A stretch of DNA of 64,000 nt from UBA2784 sp964494625. Its GTDB lineage: Bacteria > Pseudomonadota > Alphaproteobacteria > Micropepsales > Micropepsaceae. A program made the position numbers and the translations under genes. The notes under the pieces are model-generated. The model saw only the letters and a list, made by a program, of their open reading frames with translations. It was not told the origin of the DNA and did not search any database. Numbering within the stretch: the stretch's first letter is position 1; every line of letters starts with the position of its first letter. Positions 33,393 to 42,530 of this stretch are shown in pieces. The stretch lies in the NCBI GenBank assembly GCA_964494625.1, contig CAZBRT010000001.1, positions 434,001 through 498,000 of the forward strand, read 5' to 3'.

Positions 33393-34091
33393 TCAGCGGA
33401 GATGGCGGGCAAAGAAGGCGTCGGATGCTGCATTGGCGGCGCAGGCGGCATCAGCGTGGTAGTGCGCGCCCTTGACCCGGGTGAAGCCATGATCCTGACC
33501 GGCATAGGTGAGGATGGTGACCGCCGCATGACCGGCAAGTTCGGCCGCGATCACCGCCTGATGCTCGGGCTTTACATACTCATCCTTGGCCGCGACATGC
33601 ATCAACAACGGCTTCTTGATGTTCGTCTTTTCGGCCACGAAATTGGGAATGCCGACGCCGTAATAGGACACGCTGGCATCGCTATCGGTACGCGTCGCGC
33701 AAAGAAACGCCAGCATGCCGCCAAGGCAATAGCCGACCGTGCCGACTTTGCCGGTAACGCCCTTCACCTTGCGCAAATGATTGATTGCGGCCTGGATATC
33801 GGTGATGCCTGTGTCAGCCTTGAAGCGGGTGAAAAGGTCGAAGGCCTTTTTCCATTCGGCTTCACTCTGGTCGGTGATGTCCACATTGCGCTCGAGGCGC
33901 CAGAAAAGATCGGGCGCCAGCGCAAAATAGCCAAGCGACGCATAGTGATCGGCGATGGCGCGCAAATTTGCGTTCACGCCGAAAATTTCCTGGATGATGA
34001 TGATGCCGGGGCCAACGCCACTTGCGGGCGTCGCAAGATAGGCATCAAAGCTGCCATCGGGTCCGGTGACCGAAACGCGTGATCCTGACAT
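33393..34091 (-). CDS. Dienelactone hydrolase family protein
   Basis: 232 residues of alpha/beta-hydrolase fold. IIIIQEIFGVNANLRAIADHYASLGY is a strong DLH signature. The nucleophile is Cys in VGYCLGGMLAF, the acid lies in AAKDEYVKPEH, and His is in GQDHGFTRV. Classic members open the lactone ring in chloroaromatic breakdown, but most genomic copies, like this one away from catechol genes, have unknown substrates. 37 bases upstream is the end of the DUF255 gene on the same strand. Confidence 0.93.
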   Translation of the reverse strand: MSGSRVSVTGPDGSFDAYLATPASGVGPGIIIIQEIFGVNANLRAIADHYASLGYFALAPDLFWRLERNVDITDQSEAEWKKAFDLFTRFKADTGITDIQAAINHLRKVKGVTGKVGTVGYCLGGMLAFLCATRTDSDASVSYYGVGIPNFVAEKTNIKKPLLMHVAAKDEYVKPEHQAVIAAELAGHAAVTILTYAGQDHGFTRVKGAHYHADAACAANAASDAFFARHLR

Positions 34092-34127
34092 CGTCTTTTT
34101 CCCTTAATGGCTCCCTTACATGCTCGC

Positions 34128-36185
34128 TTATTGGGGCTGGCCAAAGCCGCGCGGCACCATCGCGCGTGCCATGGTCTGCACATCGGTGATCGGCGGGGCG
34201 CAGGAATTGTTGGAGCAGATATAGACGGTCGGCTTGCCGTCGATCGGTTCCTTGCCGAATGCAGGATGGCTTGTTGCAAGCTTCACGCCCTGTGCGGCAT
34301 GGACCATCACGCGGTTGGGGACGGAGCGCTCGAGAACCGCGCGGACCATCTGTGCATAGACGGGATCCTTGGGGTCGCCGGTAAAGACGATCTGCAGCGG
34401 CATCAGGGTGAATTCAAGGCCTGCAAAATAGGCTGCCATCACGAGATTGGCGCGCTGGGTCTCCGTATGGAAGGCTTCGATCAGGGCGTTGGCGCGGCTG
34501 CGGGCATCGGCGTCACCAGCCACATGCCAGAGGCGACCCAGCACCTGAAGCATGATGCCGTTGCCCGAGGGTGTTGAGCTGTCAACGGCGGTGCGGGCGC
34601 GGATCACCGTGTCGGTGACATCATCGCCGCTGAAATAATAGCCGCCATTTTCCTTGTGCCAGAAATGGGCGTTCAGCGTTTTCACCCAGCGCTTGGCGGC
34701 GTCGAGATATTTCTTGTCGGACGAGTGCTCATAGAGCGTCAACGCCGCGCGCGCCATGAAGGCGTAATCGTCGAGCATGCCCTTGCCGGTGCGCTTGCCA
34801 TCGCGGAAGGCATGTCCGAGACGGTCACCGTCACCCAGATTGGCCACAACCGCGTCAAATGCCCTGGTTGCCGCTGCAATCCAGTGCGGCTGCTTGAAGA
34901 CGACGCCGGCATTGGCAAGGGCGTGGATCATGAGGCCGTTCCAGTCGGCCAGCATCTTGTCGTCGCGGCGCGGATGGACGCGGCGGTCACGCAGCTTGAG
35001 AAGGGCAATACGGCAGCGCGAGAGAATTGCTTCCTGCTCGGGCGGCAGGAAGTTCATCGACAGGAGGCGATGGAGGATCGTGCGACCCTCCCAATTGCCG
35101 GCGGAAGTCACGCCATAGGTGCGCTTGAAGAGCGGGGCGTCAGCGCCCAGCGCCAGATCGATCTCGCCTTCGGTCCAGACATAGAACTTGCCTTCCTCGC
35201 CTTCGCTGTCGGCGTCGATGGAGGCGGCGAAGGCACCTTCCGGCGTGATCATCTCGCGCAGGAGCCACTGGACAGTCTCGGCGATGCGGGTCGCATAAAG
35301 CGGTGCGCGGTTGTGCTGCCAGACCAGCGTCATGATGTCGATCAGCTGGGCATTGTCGTAAAGCATTTTCTCGAAATGCGGGACAAGCCAGCGCTCGTCG
35401 GTCGAATAGCGGCAGAAGCCGCCATCGAGGTGATCATAGATGCCGCCCTGGCACATATTGTCGAGCGAGATCACGACGGCCTGGCCGAAGGGCGGCTGGG
35501 CGGTGCGGATATAGGCGCGCCAGAGAAGATCAAGCGTCATCGGCACAGGAAATTTCGGTGAGCCTTCCATGCCGCCGTAAAAGAGGTCGATGCGCTGGGC
35601 GAGGCGGCGCGTGACGGGATCAAGCAGGTTGGGATCAACCTGGCCTGCTGCCTGCCTGGACCAAAGCTCTTCGAGGCGCTGGCGGATGCTTGAGGTTGTG
35701 GTTGCAACCTTGTCTTTCTGCTCGCGATAGGCCTTGGCGATGTCGGCAAGCACTTTGGGGAAGCCGATGCGGCCCTGACGCTCTTCCGGCGGGAAATACG
35801 TGCCGCCGAAATAGGGTTCGCCCGAGGGGGTGAGGAACATGGTGAGCGGCCAGCCGCCCTGTTGTCCCATCAGGCCGAGCGCTGCCTGATAGACCTGATC
35901 GATGTCGGGGCGCTCTTCGCGGTCGAGCTTGATGTTGACGAAAAGTTCATTCATCTGCGCGGCGATGGCCGGGTTCTCGAAACTCTCATGCGCCATGACA
36001 TGGCACCAATGGCACGCGGCATAGCCGATGGAGAGAAGGATGGGCTTGTCGAGCGCCTGCGCCTCGGCAAGTGCCGCTTCACCCCAGGGGCGCCAGTGGA
36101 CAGGATTGTCCTTGTGCTGGAGGAGATAGGGGCTCGTCTCGCCTGCCAGGAGATTGCCGGGCTGGTGCTGGGCAGCGTTGCTCAT
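34128..36185 (-). CDS. Thioredoxin-domain, six-hairpin protein (DUF255/YyaL, SPATA20-like)
   Basis: 685 residues. The N-terminal 165 residues are a thioredoxin fold with ETSPYLLQHKDNPVHWRPWG and the redox motif ACHWCHVM (CxxC). The rest is an (alpha/alpha)6 barrel related to cellobiose epimerase/glucosidase folds, seen in DNMCQGGIYDHLDGGFCRYS and FEKMLYDNAQL. The family is widespread and its role is not established; one suggestion is protein or sugar redox handling. ATG 36185 is chosen because family members start with the GNLLAGETSPYL region; an in-frame ATG 40 codons upstream lies in GC-rich hairpins (36212-36262) not expected to be coding. Confidence 0.92.
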   Translation of the reverse strand: MSNAAQHQPGNLLAGETSPYLLQHKDNPVHWRPWGEAALAEAQALDKPILLSIGYAACHWCHVMAHESFENPAIAAQMNELFVNIKLDREERPDIDQVYQAALGLMGQQGGWPLTMFLTPSGEPYFGGTYFPPEERQGRIGFPKVLADIAKAYREQKDKVATTTSSIRQRLEELWSRQAAGQVDPNLLDPVTRRLAQRIDLFYGGMEGSPKFPVPMTLDLLWRAYIRTAQPPFGQAVVISLDNMCQGGIYDHLDGGFCRYSTDERWLVPHFEKMLYDNAQLIDIMTLVWQHNRAPLYATRIAETVQWLLREMITPEGAFAASIDADSEGEEGKFYVWTEGEIDLALGADAPLFKRTYGVTSAGNWEGRTILHRLLSMNFLPPEQEAILSRCRIALLKLRDRRVHPRRDDKMLADWNGLMIHALANAGVVFKQPHWIAAATRAFDAVVANLGDGDRLGHAFRDGKRTGKGMLDDYAFMARAALTLYEHSSDKKYLDAAKRWVKTLNAHFWHKENGGYYFSGDDVTDTVIRARTAVDSSTPSGNGIMLQVLGRLWHVAGDADARSRANALIEAFHTETQRANLVMAAYFAGLEFTLMPLQIVFTGDPKDPVYAQMVRAVLERSVPNRVMVHAAQGVKLATSHPAFGKEPIDGKPTVYICSNNSCAPPITDVQTMARAMVPRGFGQPQ

Positions 36186-36364
36186 CGTCGCGTCGCCTTT
36201 TGTCTTCTTGTCAGCCCCGGTGGGGGCCTTGTTTGGGGGCCCCGTTCGGGACCCGGATGGGGGCAAGTTCGTTACGGCTTGGCCGTTGGGGGCGCTTGGT
36301 CGCATAATCAGCGCTTGAAGTCCACGCGAAGGGCCATGGCGCCCCAGATGAGAGACAAGAACCC

Positions 36365-36646
36365 ATGAAGGTGACGATCAATATCGACTGCACGCCTGCT
36401 GAAGCCCGCGCATTCATGGGGCTGCCCGACATCGCGCCGATGCAGGAGCGGCTGATCAAGGAGCTTGAGCAGCGCACGCGGGCAACTTTCGCCAAGATGG
36501 ACCCCGAAACGCTCGTTCGCACCTGGCTTCCGGTCGGCATGCAATTGGGGGCACAGGGCCTTGGCCAGATCCAGAGCCTCTTTTCGTCGATTGCTGGCGG
36601 GCGCGGGACGTCGCCGCGCAAGGGCAAAGGCGACGAGAAGGCCTGA
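36365..36646 (+). CDS. Small conserved alphaproteobacterial protein (DUF6489-like)
   Basis: 93 residues. KVTINIDCTPAEARAFMGLPDIAPMQERLI, followed by MDPETLVRTWLPVG, matches a short conserved family found in alphaproteobacteria that I associate with DUF6489. It has no transmembrane helix and ends with a Gly/Lys tail (RKGKGDEKA). Function unknown. It sits six bases before the TTG start of mnmE, so the two are likely cotranscribed; the gene diverges from the DUF255 gene. Confidence 0.75.
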   Translation: MKVTINIDCTPAEARAFMGLPDIAPMQERLIKELEQRTRATFAKMDPETLVRTWLPVGMQLGAQGLGQIQSLFSSIAGGRGTSPRKGKGDEKA

Positions 36647-36652
36647 CGCGCC

Positions 36653-38044
36653 TTGACGCAACCCTCCCGGCAAACACCCTCGCAAGAAGGGGGCATCTGT
36701 GCGCTTTCATCCGCGCGCGGTCGTGCCGGTGTGGCCGTGATCCGGGCCTCGGGACGCGGGGTTCTTGAGGCGGTTGTGGCCATGGCAGGCTTGTTGCCGA
36801 CGCCGCGACAGGCCCGGCTATGCCGGCTGGTTGGTGGCCAAGGTCGCCTGATCGACAAAGGGCTCGTCCTTTGGTTTCCGGCGCCGGCGAGCTTTACCGG
36901 TGAGGATGTGGCAGAGTTTCATGTTCATGGCGGTGCAGCGGTTGTGGCCGCGATGCTGCGGGAACTCTGTGCACGGGGGCTCAGACTGGCGGAGCCGGGG
37001 GAATTCACGCGACGGGCCTTTGCCCATGGCAAGCTTGATCTCACCCAGGTGGCCGGGATCGCCGAGCTGATCGATTCGGAAACGGAAGGACAAAGGCGGC
37101 AGGCGCTGGCGCGTGCCGATGGCCAGGTCGCACGCACGCTTGGCGACTTCCGCATCCGGCTTTTGCGTGTTCTCGCACACGTGGAAGCGCTGATCGATTT
37201 CCCAGACGAGGATCTGCCGGACGATGTCGCCCGGAACCTTGCGGCAGAGATCATCGGGATCCGCGCCGCTATCGGCGAGGGCATCTCGGGCAGGCGCGCG
37301 GCGGAACGGGTGCGCGATGGCATCAAGGTCGCCATTGTCGGCGCGCCCAATGCGGGGAAATCCTCCCTCCTCAATGCGCTGGCGGGGCGGGAGGCGGCCA
37401 TCGTTTCTACCATCGCTGGTACGACGCGTGATGTTCTGGAAGTGCATATGGATGTCGGGGGGCTGGCGGTGACGCTGGCGGACACGGCGGGCTTGCGCGA
37501 AACGCGCGACGTGATCGAGCGCGAAGGGGTGCGCCGGGCGCATATGGCTGCGGAGACAGCCGACCTGCGGATCGGGGTGTTTGATCCAAGCGAAAACCGA
37601 TTCGATTCCGGAACATTGGCCCTGCTCCAGCCGGATGATCTGGTGGTGCTGACAAAGGTGGATTTGGGGGCCACGGGGACCCTGATCGATTCGGAGGCGA
37701 ACCATCCCTTGAATCGATTCAATCCCTTGGCGGTCTCGGCGCTGACCGGCGCGGGCCTGTCGACTTTGAAAGACGCATTGGCCCAGCGGGCAGAAGATCT
37801 CACGATGGGTGCCGAAGGGGCGCTGGCCATCCAGCTCCGTGAAGAGGCGGCTTTGCGTGAAGCAGTCGAAGCGCTCATTCGGGCCGAGGCGCTTTTGCCG
37901 GTTGGGGCCGATGCCGATGCGTCTTTCGAGTTGGCGGCCGAGGACATCAGGCTGGCGCTGCGGGCGCTGGCGCGTGTCACAGGCCGGGTCGATGTCGAGG
38001 ACGTGCTTGACCTTGTCTTCGCCCAATTCTGCATCGGCAAGTGA
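36653..38044 (+). CDS. mnmE: tRNA-U34 modification GTPase MnmE
   Basis: With MnmG builds the cmnm5/nm5 group at wobble uridine 34. 463 residues. The N-terminal tetrahydrofolate-binding domain begins around ICALSSARGRAGVAVIRASGRG and holds PASFTGEDVAEFHVHGG. The G domain has G1 VGAPNAGKSSLLNAL, G2 TTRDVLEVH, G3 DTAGLRET and G4 LTKVD. The C-terminus is the invariant FCIGK with the catalytic Cys. No ATG or GTG precedes the conserved start; TTG 36653 is the best choice, seven bases after the previous stop. First of the mnmE-mnmG-rsmG-parA-parB set. Confidence 0.97.
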   Translation: MTQPSRQTPSQEGGICALSSARGRAGVAVIRASGRGVLEAVVAMAGLLPTPRQARLCRLVGGQGRLIDKGLVLWFPAPASFTGEDVAEFHVHGGAAVVAAMLRELCARGLRLAEPGEFTRRAFAHGKLDLTQVAGIAELIDSETEGQRRQALARADGQVARTLGDFRIRLLRVLAHVEALIDFPDEDLPDDVARNLAAEIIGIRAAIGEGISGRRAAERVRDGIKVAIVGAPNAGKSSLLNALAGREAAIVSTIAGTTRDVLEVHMDVGGLAVTLADTAGLRETRDVIEREGVRRAHMAAETADLRIGVFDPSENRFDSGTLALLQPDDLVVLTKVDLGATGTLIDSEANHPLNRFNPLAVSALTGAGLSTLKDALAQRAEDLTMGAEGALAIQLREEAALREAVEALIRAEALLPVGADADASFELAAEDIRLALRALARVTGRVDVEDVLDLVFAQFCIGK

Positions 38045-38049
38045 GCGGA

Positions 38050-38065
38050 TGTTTCACGTGAAACG
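38050..38065. promoter_or_regulatory. parS centromere site 1
   Basis: TGTTTCACGTGAAACG matches the ParB-binding consensus TGTTTCACGTGAAACA at 15 of 16 bases. It lies between mnmE and mnmG, six bases after the mnmE stop. ParB loads here and spreads to help segregate the new origin. Sites 2 and 3 follow at 40090 and 41520. Confidence 0.95.
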
Positions 38066-38124
38066 GAGTCACCTTTGGTGGTTCCTCTTGCCACCGCCGT
38101 CCCCCTCCCCTATGGCACCGCGCC

Positions 38125-40035
38125 ATGGACCCTGGCAGCAAATCCTTTGATGTGATCGTGATCGGTGGCGGCCATGCCGGCACCGAGGCCGCCGCTGCTG
38201 CTGCCCGCATGGGCGCGCGCACCGTGCTGGTCACGCATCGCGTTGACACGATTGGCGCCATGTCCTGCAACCCGGCCATAGGCGGTCTGGGCAAGGGCCA
38301 TCTGGTCCGCGAGGTCGATGCGCTGGACGGGGTCATGGGCCGGGCCGCTGATATGGGCGGCATCCAGTTCCGGATGCTGAACCGCTCCAAGGGTCCTGCG
38401 GTGCGCGGGCCGCGTGCACAAGCCGACCGCAAGCTCTATGCGCGGGCGGTTCAGGACATTCTTGGTGCGACGCCGAACCTTTCTATCGTCGAAGGCGGGG
38501 TGACCGACCTCATTGTCGATGCGCAGGGGAGCATTGGCGGCGTCGTGATGGCCTCGGGTGCGCGGCTTCTTGCCCGCGCCGTCGTCTTGACGACCGGCAC
38601 GTTCCTCAACGGGCTCATCCATATCGGCAAGACACGCACCCCTGCCGGCCGCGTCGGTGAGGCCCCTGCCCTTCATCTCTCCGAGCGGCTTTATGCGCTG
38701 GGTCTGCGCATGGGTCGTCTCAAGACGGGGACACCGCCGCGGCTCGATGGGCGCAGCATCGACTGGGCCGAACTGGAAGTGCAGCCGGGCGATGATCCGC
38801 CCGAGCCGTTCTCATTCCTGACCGACCGCATCACCAATCCCCAGGTGCCGTGTCACATCACGCGCACCACAGAAGCAACCCATGCGATCATCCGCGCCAA
38901 TCTTGCCGAGGCGCCGCTTTACAGCGGCCAGATTTCCGGCATTGGCCCGCGCTATTGTCCGTCGGTCGAAGACAAGGTCGTGCGTTTTGCGGCCAAAGAG
39001 AGCCACCAGATTTTCCTTGAGCCCGAAGGCCTCGACGATCCGACCATCTATCCCAATGGCATCTCGACCTCGCTTGACGAGGAGGTGCAGCGCGCATTCC
39101 TGGCGACGATCCCGGGGCTTGAGCGGGTGCGCGTCATCCGGCCAGGCTACGCCATCGAGTATGATTATGTTGATCCGCGCGAGCTCTTCGCCTCGCTGAT
39201 GGTCAAGCGCCTGCCGGGCCTGTTCCTGGCGGGACAGATCAATGGCACGACCGGCTACGAGGAGGCGGCAGCCCAAGGCCTGATCGCGGGCATCAATGCG
39301 GCGCGCTGTGCCGCTGCCGCTGGCCCCCAGGCGTTTTCCGCTTTCACACTCGACCGGGCGGACGCCTATATCGGCGTGATGATCGATGATCTGGTGACGC
39401 GCGGGGTGAGCGAGCCCTATCGCATGTTCACATCACGCGCCGAGTATCGCTTGAGCCTTCGGGCGGACAATGCTGATCAGCGCCTGACCGCGCTGGGGGT
39501 GGACGCCGGTGTCGTCGGCACGAAGCGGGCAGAGGCTTTTGCGGCAAAGGACGCCGCGCTCAAGGCCCTGACGGTGCAGCTTGCCAACCAATCGGTATTG
39601 CCGGGGCAGGCGCAGGCGCAAGGCATCCGGGTGAACGAGGATGGCAAGCGCCGCTCGGGCCTTGACCTCCTCTCTTACCCGCAAGTCGGCTTTGCGGAGC
39701 TTTCGCGCCTCTGGCCCGAGCTGATGGCAGCACCCGAGGCGATCCGCGCCCAGGTCGCGATCGATGCGCAGTACCGGGTCTATCTCTCGCGGCAGGCGGC
39801 CGATATCGACGCCTTTCGCCGTGATGAGGGCTTGGCGCTTCCCGCAGACCTCGACTATGCGGCGGTCAAGGGACTTTCCATCGAATGTCGCCAGAAGCTT
39901 GAAGCGGTCCGGCCGCTCACGCTTGGCCAGGCGGCCCGCATTGACGGGGTGACGCCGGCGGCGCTGACCCGGCTTCTTGCCTTTGTGCGTGCGCCTGTTT
40001 TCCGCAACGCGGGCGTCGGGGTTGCAGGTGGCTGA
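38125..40035 (+). CDS. mnmG: tRNA-U34 modification FAD enzyme MnmG (GidA)
   Basis: Partner of MnmE in wobble uridine modification. 636 residues. FAD-binding loop DVIVIGGGHAGTEAAAAAARMG at the N-terminus. The catalytic Cys residues are in SCNPAIGGLGKGHLVREVDALDG and RYCPSVEDKVVRF. FAGQINGTTGYEEAA-type block (LAGQINGTTGYEEAAAQG) and TSRAEYRLSLRADNADQRLT are family marks. The 3' end overlaps the rsmG start by eight bases, indicating coupling. parS site 1 lies upstream, between mnmE and this gene. Confidence 0.98.
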   Translation: MDPGSKSFDVIVIGGGHAGTEAAAAAARMGARTVLVTHRVDTIGAMSCNPAIGGLGKGHLVREVDALDGVMGRAADMGGIQFRMLNRSKGPAVRGPRAQADRKLYARAVQDILGATPNLSIVEGGVTDLIVDAQGSIGGVVMASGARLLARAVVLTTGTFLNGLIHIGKTRTPAGRVGEAPALHLSERLYALGLRMGRLKTGTPPRLDGRSIDWAELEVQPGDDPPEPFSFLTDRITNPQVPCHITRTTEATHAIIRANLAEAPLYSGQISGIGPRYCPSVEDKVVRFAAKESHQIFLEPEGLDDPTIYPNGISTSLDEEVQRAFLATIPGLERVRVIRPGYAIEYDYVDPRELFASLMVKRLPGLFLAGQINGTTGYEEAAAQGLIAGINAARCAAAAGPQAFSAFTLDRADAYIGVMIDDLVTRGVSEPYRMFTSRAEYRLSLRADNADQRLTALGVDAGVVGTKRAEAFAAKDAALKALTVQLANQSVLPGQAQAQGIRVNEDGKRRSGLDLLSYPQVGFAELSRLWPELMAAPEAIRAQVAIDAQYRVYLSRQAADIDAFRRDEGLALPADLDYAAVKGLSIECRQKLEAVRPLTLGQAARIDGVTPAALTRLLAFVRAPVFRNAGVGVAGG

Positions 40036-40708
40036 AATCGGCCAGAATTCAGGTCCGCTGACGCCGGAGGCGTTTGCCGGAATCCTCCCTGTTTCACGTG
40101 AAACGTTGGCGCGGCTTTCGACCTTTGTGGCGCTTCTTGCCGTCCGCAATGAGCAGGTCAATCTCGTCAGCCCGGCCAGTCTTGGCGATGTCTGGCGTCG
40201 CCATGTGCTCGACAGCGCACAGGTTTATCCCCTGATCCCCAAGGGTGCCCGCAAGCTCTGCGATATCGGTTCCGGCGGCGGATTTCCGGGCTTGGTGCTC
40301 GCTGCCATGGCCGCCGAGGCAGGACATATCCACGTAACACTCATCGAGAGCATCGGGAAGAAATGTGGATTCTTGCGCGACGCCGCCGCAGCTATGGGGA
40401 TAGGCCCAAAGGTCACCATCATTCAGGGAAGGGCCGAAGATCAGCCGCCGGCCCGGTTTGACGTGATGACCGCGCGGGCTGTTGCGCCCGTTACGGATTT
40501 GCTCGCCTATGCGGCGCATCTCCTCAAGCCGCACGGCACAGCCCTTCTTTTGAAGGGCGCCAAGGCGGAAGACGAATTGACCGAGGCCCGCCGATCATGG
40601 AACATGGGGGTAAGTCGCGTCGCGAGTCTATCCGACCCCTCCGGAACCCTCTTGATTATCAAGGATTTTTCCCGTGTCCGCCGAAATCAAGGGCGAACGC
40701 AGACCTGA
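40028..40708 (+). CDS. rsmG: 16S rRNA G527 7-methyltransferase RsmG (GidB)
   Basis: Methylates N7 of G527 in 16S rRNA with SAM. 226 residues. The SAM loop is KLCDIGSGGGFPGLVLAA, followed by TLIESIGKKCGFLRD. FDVMTARAVAPVTDLLAYA is also conserved. GTG 40028 overlaps the end of mnmG by eight bases. The 5' end carries parS site 2, so its codons (translated VSRET) are also a ParB-binding site, an arrangement seen in relatives. The 3' end overlaps the GTG start of parA by 35 bases. Confidence 0.97.
   Translation: MAEIGQNSGPLTPEAFAGILPVSRETLARLSTFVALLAVRNEQVNLVSPASLGDVWRRHVLDSAQVYPLIPKGARKLCDIGSGGGFPGLVLAAMAAEAGHIHVTLIESIGKKCGFLRDAAAAMGIGPKVTIIQGRAEDQPPARFDVMTARAVAPVTDLLAYAAHLLKPHGTALLLKGAKAEDELTEARRSWNMGVSRVASLSDPSGTLLIIKDFSRVRRNQGRTQT
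40090..40105. promoter_or_regulatory. parS centromere site 2, inside rsmG
   Basis: TGTTTCACGTGAAACG, identical to site 1 over all 16 bases, and 15 of 16 to the consensus. It lies in the 5' coding part of rsmG and encodes VSRET. The same 16-mer at two sites within 2.1 kb argues for selection on DNA rather than on the peptide. Confidence 0.95.
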
Positions 40709-41522
40709 CCCCACCGCACCGCGTGTGCTGGTGATGGCCAATCAAAAGGGCGGCGTCGGCAAGACCACGACAGCGATCAACCTGGCAACTGCTTTGGCGG
40801 CGGTGGGTGAGCGCGTGCTCATCATCGACATCGACCCGCAGGGCAATGCCTCAACCGGCCTTGGCATCGCGCGCACCGACCGGCAGACGACGATCTATGA
40901 CGTGCTGATCGGCAGCGCGCGGATGTCGGATGTCATCATCAACACCAAGATTCCGGGCGTGGCGGTCGTGCCCTCGACACCAGATCTTGCAGGCGCGGAT
41001 CTTGAGCTTTTGTCCGCGCCACGGCGCAATTTCCGCTTGCGCGATGCGCTGATGGCATTTGCGGCCGAGCGTGGAAGACAGGGCAATCCCGAAACTTACA
41101 CCTATGTGCTGATCGATTGCCCGCCATCGCTTTCGGTTCTGACCATGAATGCGCTGGCAGCGGCCGACGGGCTGATCGTGCCGCTGCAATGCGAGTTCTT
41201 TGCGCTGGAGGGGCTTACCCATCTCATGCGCACGATTGAGCTGGTGCGCGGGAGCCTCAATCCAAAGCTCGAGATTCTGGGCATCGTGCTGACCATGTTC
41301 GACAAGCGGAACAATCTGTCGGACCAGGTGGCGGCCGATGTGCGCCAGCATTTTGGCGACAAGGTCTATCGCACGGTGATCCCGCGTAATGTCCGCTTGT
41401 CAGAGGCGCCGAGCCATGGCCTGCCGGCCATTCTCTACGACCACAAATGCCCCGGCTCGCAGGCCTATATCGCGCTCGCGTCCGAGATCATTCAGCGCGA
41501 GCGGGCGCTGAAAGCGGCATGA
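40674..41522 (+). CDS. parA: Chromosome-partitioning ATPase ParA
   Basis: Partition ATPase that moves ParB-parS complexes. 282 residues. Deviant Walker A MANQKGGVGKTTTAINLA, LIIDIDPQGNASTGLG, and Walker B LIDCPPSLSVLTMNAL. The GTG start at 40674 gives a 20-residue N-terminal extension before the P-loop and overlaps rsmG; an ATG at 40734 inside the P-loop start would remove it but seems too short. parS site 3 begins at its stop codon. Operon with parB downstream. Confidence 0.96.
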   Translation: MSAEIKGERRPDPTAPRVLVMANQKGGVGKTTTAINLATALAAVGERVLIIDIDPQGNASTGLGIARTDRQTTIYDVLIGSARMSDVIINTKIPGVAVVPSTPDLAGADLELLSAPRRNFRLRDALMAFAAERGRQGNPETYTYVLIDCPPSLSVLTMNALAAADGLIVPLQCEFFALEGLTHLMRTIELVRGSLNPKLEILGIVLTMFDKRNNLSDQVAADVRQHFGDKVYRTVIPRNVRLSEAPSHGLPAILYDHKCPGSQAYIALASEIIQRERALKAA

Positions 41523-41535
41523 TTCACGTGAAACA
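41520..41535. promoter_or_regulatory. parS centromere site 3, overlapping the parA stop
   Basis: TGATTCACGTGAAACA matches the parS consensus at 15 of 16 bases (A for T at position 3). It starts on the TGA of parA and lies in the 114-base gap before parB. The three sites span 3.5 kb and are the most likely main nucleation region for ParB. Confidence 0.92.
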
Positions 41536-41636
41536 TCCCCGTCAAGGGGTTGGACAAAGCAGGAACATATCCAGTTTTATCCATATATAACAATGCGTTG
41601 GTAAGACCCCTGCGATGGGGCTTTGGGGACGGTGAC

Positions 41637-42512
41637 ATGGCACGGCTTGGACGCGGTTTAACAGCCCTTTTGGGAGAGGCGGAGGCGCCTGTGACAGGCG
41701 ACGCAGCCCAGGGGATCAAGACCATTCCCATCGAGGCGATCAGCGCCAATCCCAACCAGCCCCGCCAGAGCTTTGGCGAAACGGAGCTGGAGGAGCTTTC
41801 GCGCTCGATTGCCGAGAAAGGCATTTTGCAGCCCATCGTTGTGCGGCCAATGCCTGGCTCGCCCTCAGGGGCCGGCCAGCGCTACCAGATCGTGGCGGGC
41901 GAACGGCGCTGGCGTGCGGCACAGCGGGCGCGGCTTCATGCGGTTCCCGTCATCATCAAGGAATTGTCCGACGCCGAGACGCTTGAAATCGCGCTCATCG
42001 AAAATGTGCAGCGCGCCGATCTCAATGCGGTTGAGGAAGCGCAAGGCTATCAGTCGCTGATGGACGAGTTCCGCTACACCCAGGAAGAACTCGCCGAACA
42101 TATCGGCAAGAGCCGCAGCCACATCGCCAATACGCTGCGTCTCATGCAGCTGCCGGAAGCCGTGCGCGCCATGCTGCGCGACGGGCGCCTGACGGCGGGG
42201 CACGCGCGGACGCTCGTAACCGCGCGCGATCCCCTGAAGCTTGCGCGTGAGATCGTGCAGCGGGGCTTGTCAGTGCGCGCGGCCGAGGCGCTGGCGCGCC
42301 GCGATGCGGGCAAGAGCAAGAAGACGAAGGCGCGCAAAGGTGCGGCGACACTCGAAAAGGATGCCGACACGCGCGCGCTGGAACAATCCATCGCCGATGC
42401 GCTGGGACTTGCCGCTGAGATCAATGACAAGGGCGACAAGGGCGGCACGGTGACAGTGACCTATGCCACGCTGGAACAGCTCGACGAGATCATCCGCAGG
42501 CTGACGGATTGA
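41637..42512 (+). CDS. parB: Chromosome-partitioning protein ParB
   Basis: CTP-dependent DNA clamp that loads at parS. 291 residues. ARLGRGLTALLGEAEA is the family N-terminus that contacts ParA. The CTP-binding/clamp motif is in IVAGERRWRAAQRARLHAVP and IALIENVQRADLNAVEEAQGY. Helix-turn-helix: EELAEHIGKSRSHIANTLRLMQLP. The C-terminal dimer domain ends TVTYATLEQLDEIIRRLTD. ATG 41637 agrees with the family start and has a GGGGAC sequence upstream; the in-frame sequence further up spans the parA-parB gap. Confidence 0.97.
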   Translation: MARLGRGLTALLGEAEAPVTGDAAQGIKTIPIEAISANPNQPRQSFGETELEELSRSIAEKGILQPIVVRPMPGSPSGAGQRYQIVAGERRWRAAQRARLHAVPVIIKELSDAETLEIALIENVQRADLNAVEEAQGYQSLMDEFRYTQEELAEHIGKSRSHIANTLRLMQLPEAVRAMLRDGRLTAGHARTLVTARDPLKLAREIVQRGLSVRAAEALARRDAGKSKKTKARKGAATLEKDADTRALEQSIADALGLAAEINDKGDKGGTVTVTYATLEQLDEIIRRLTD

Positions 42513-42530
42513 GGCTGGTTCCGCCGGCCA

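Noticed and set aside
36818..38026. 402-codon open frame on the minus strand opposite mnmE
   Set aside because: mnmE has full motifs on the plus strand; long antisense frames are expected in GC-rich coding DNA, and this frame has no family features.
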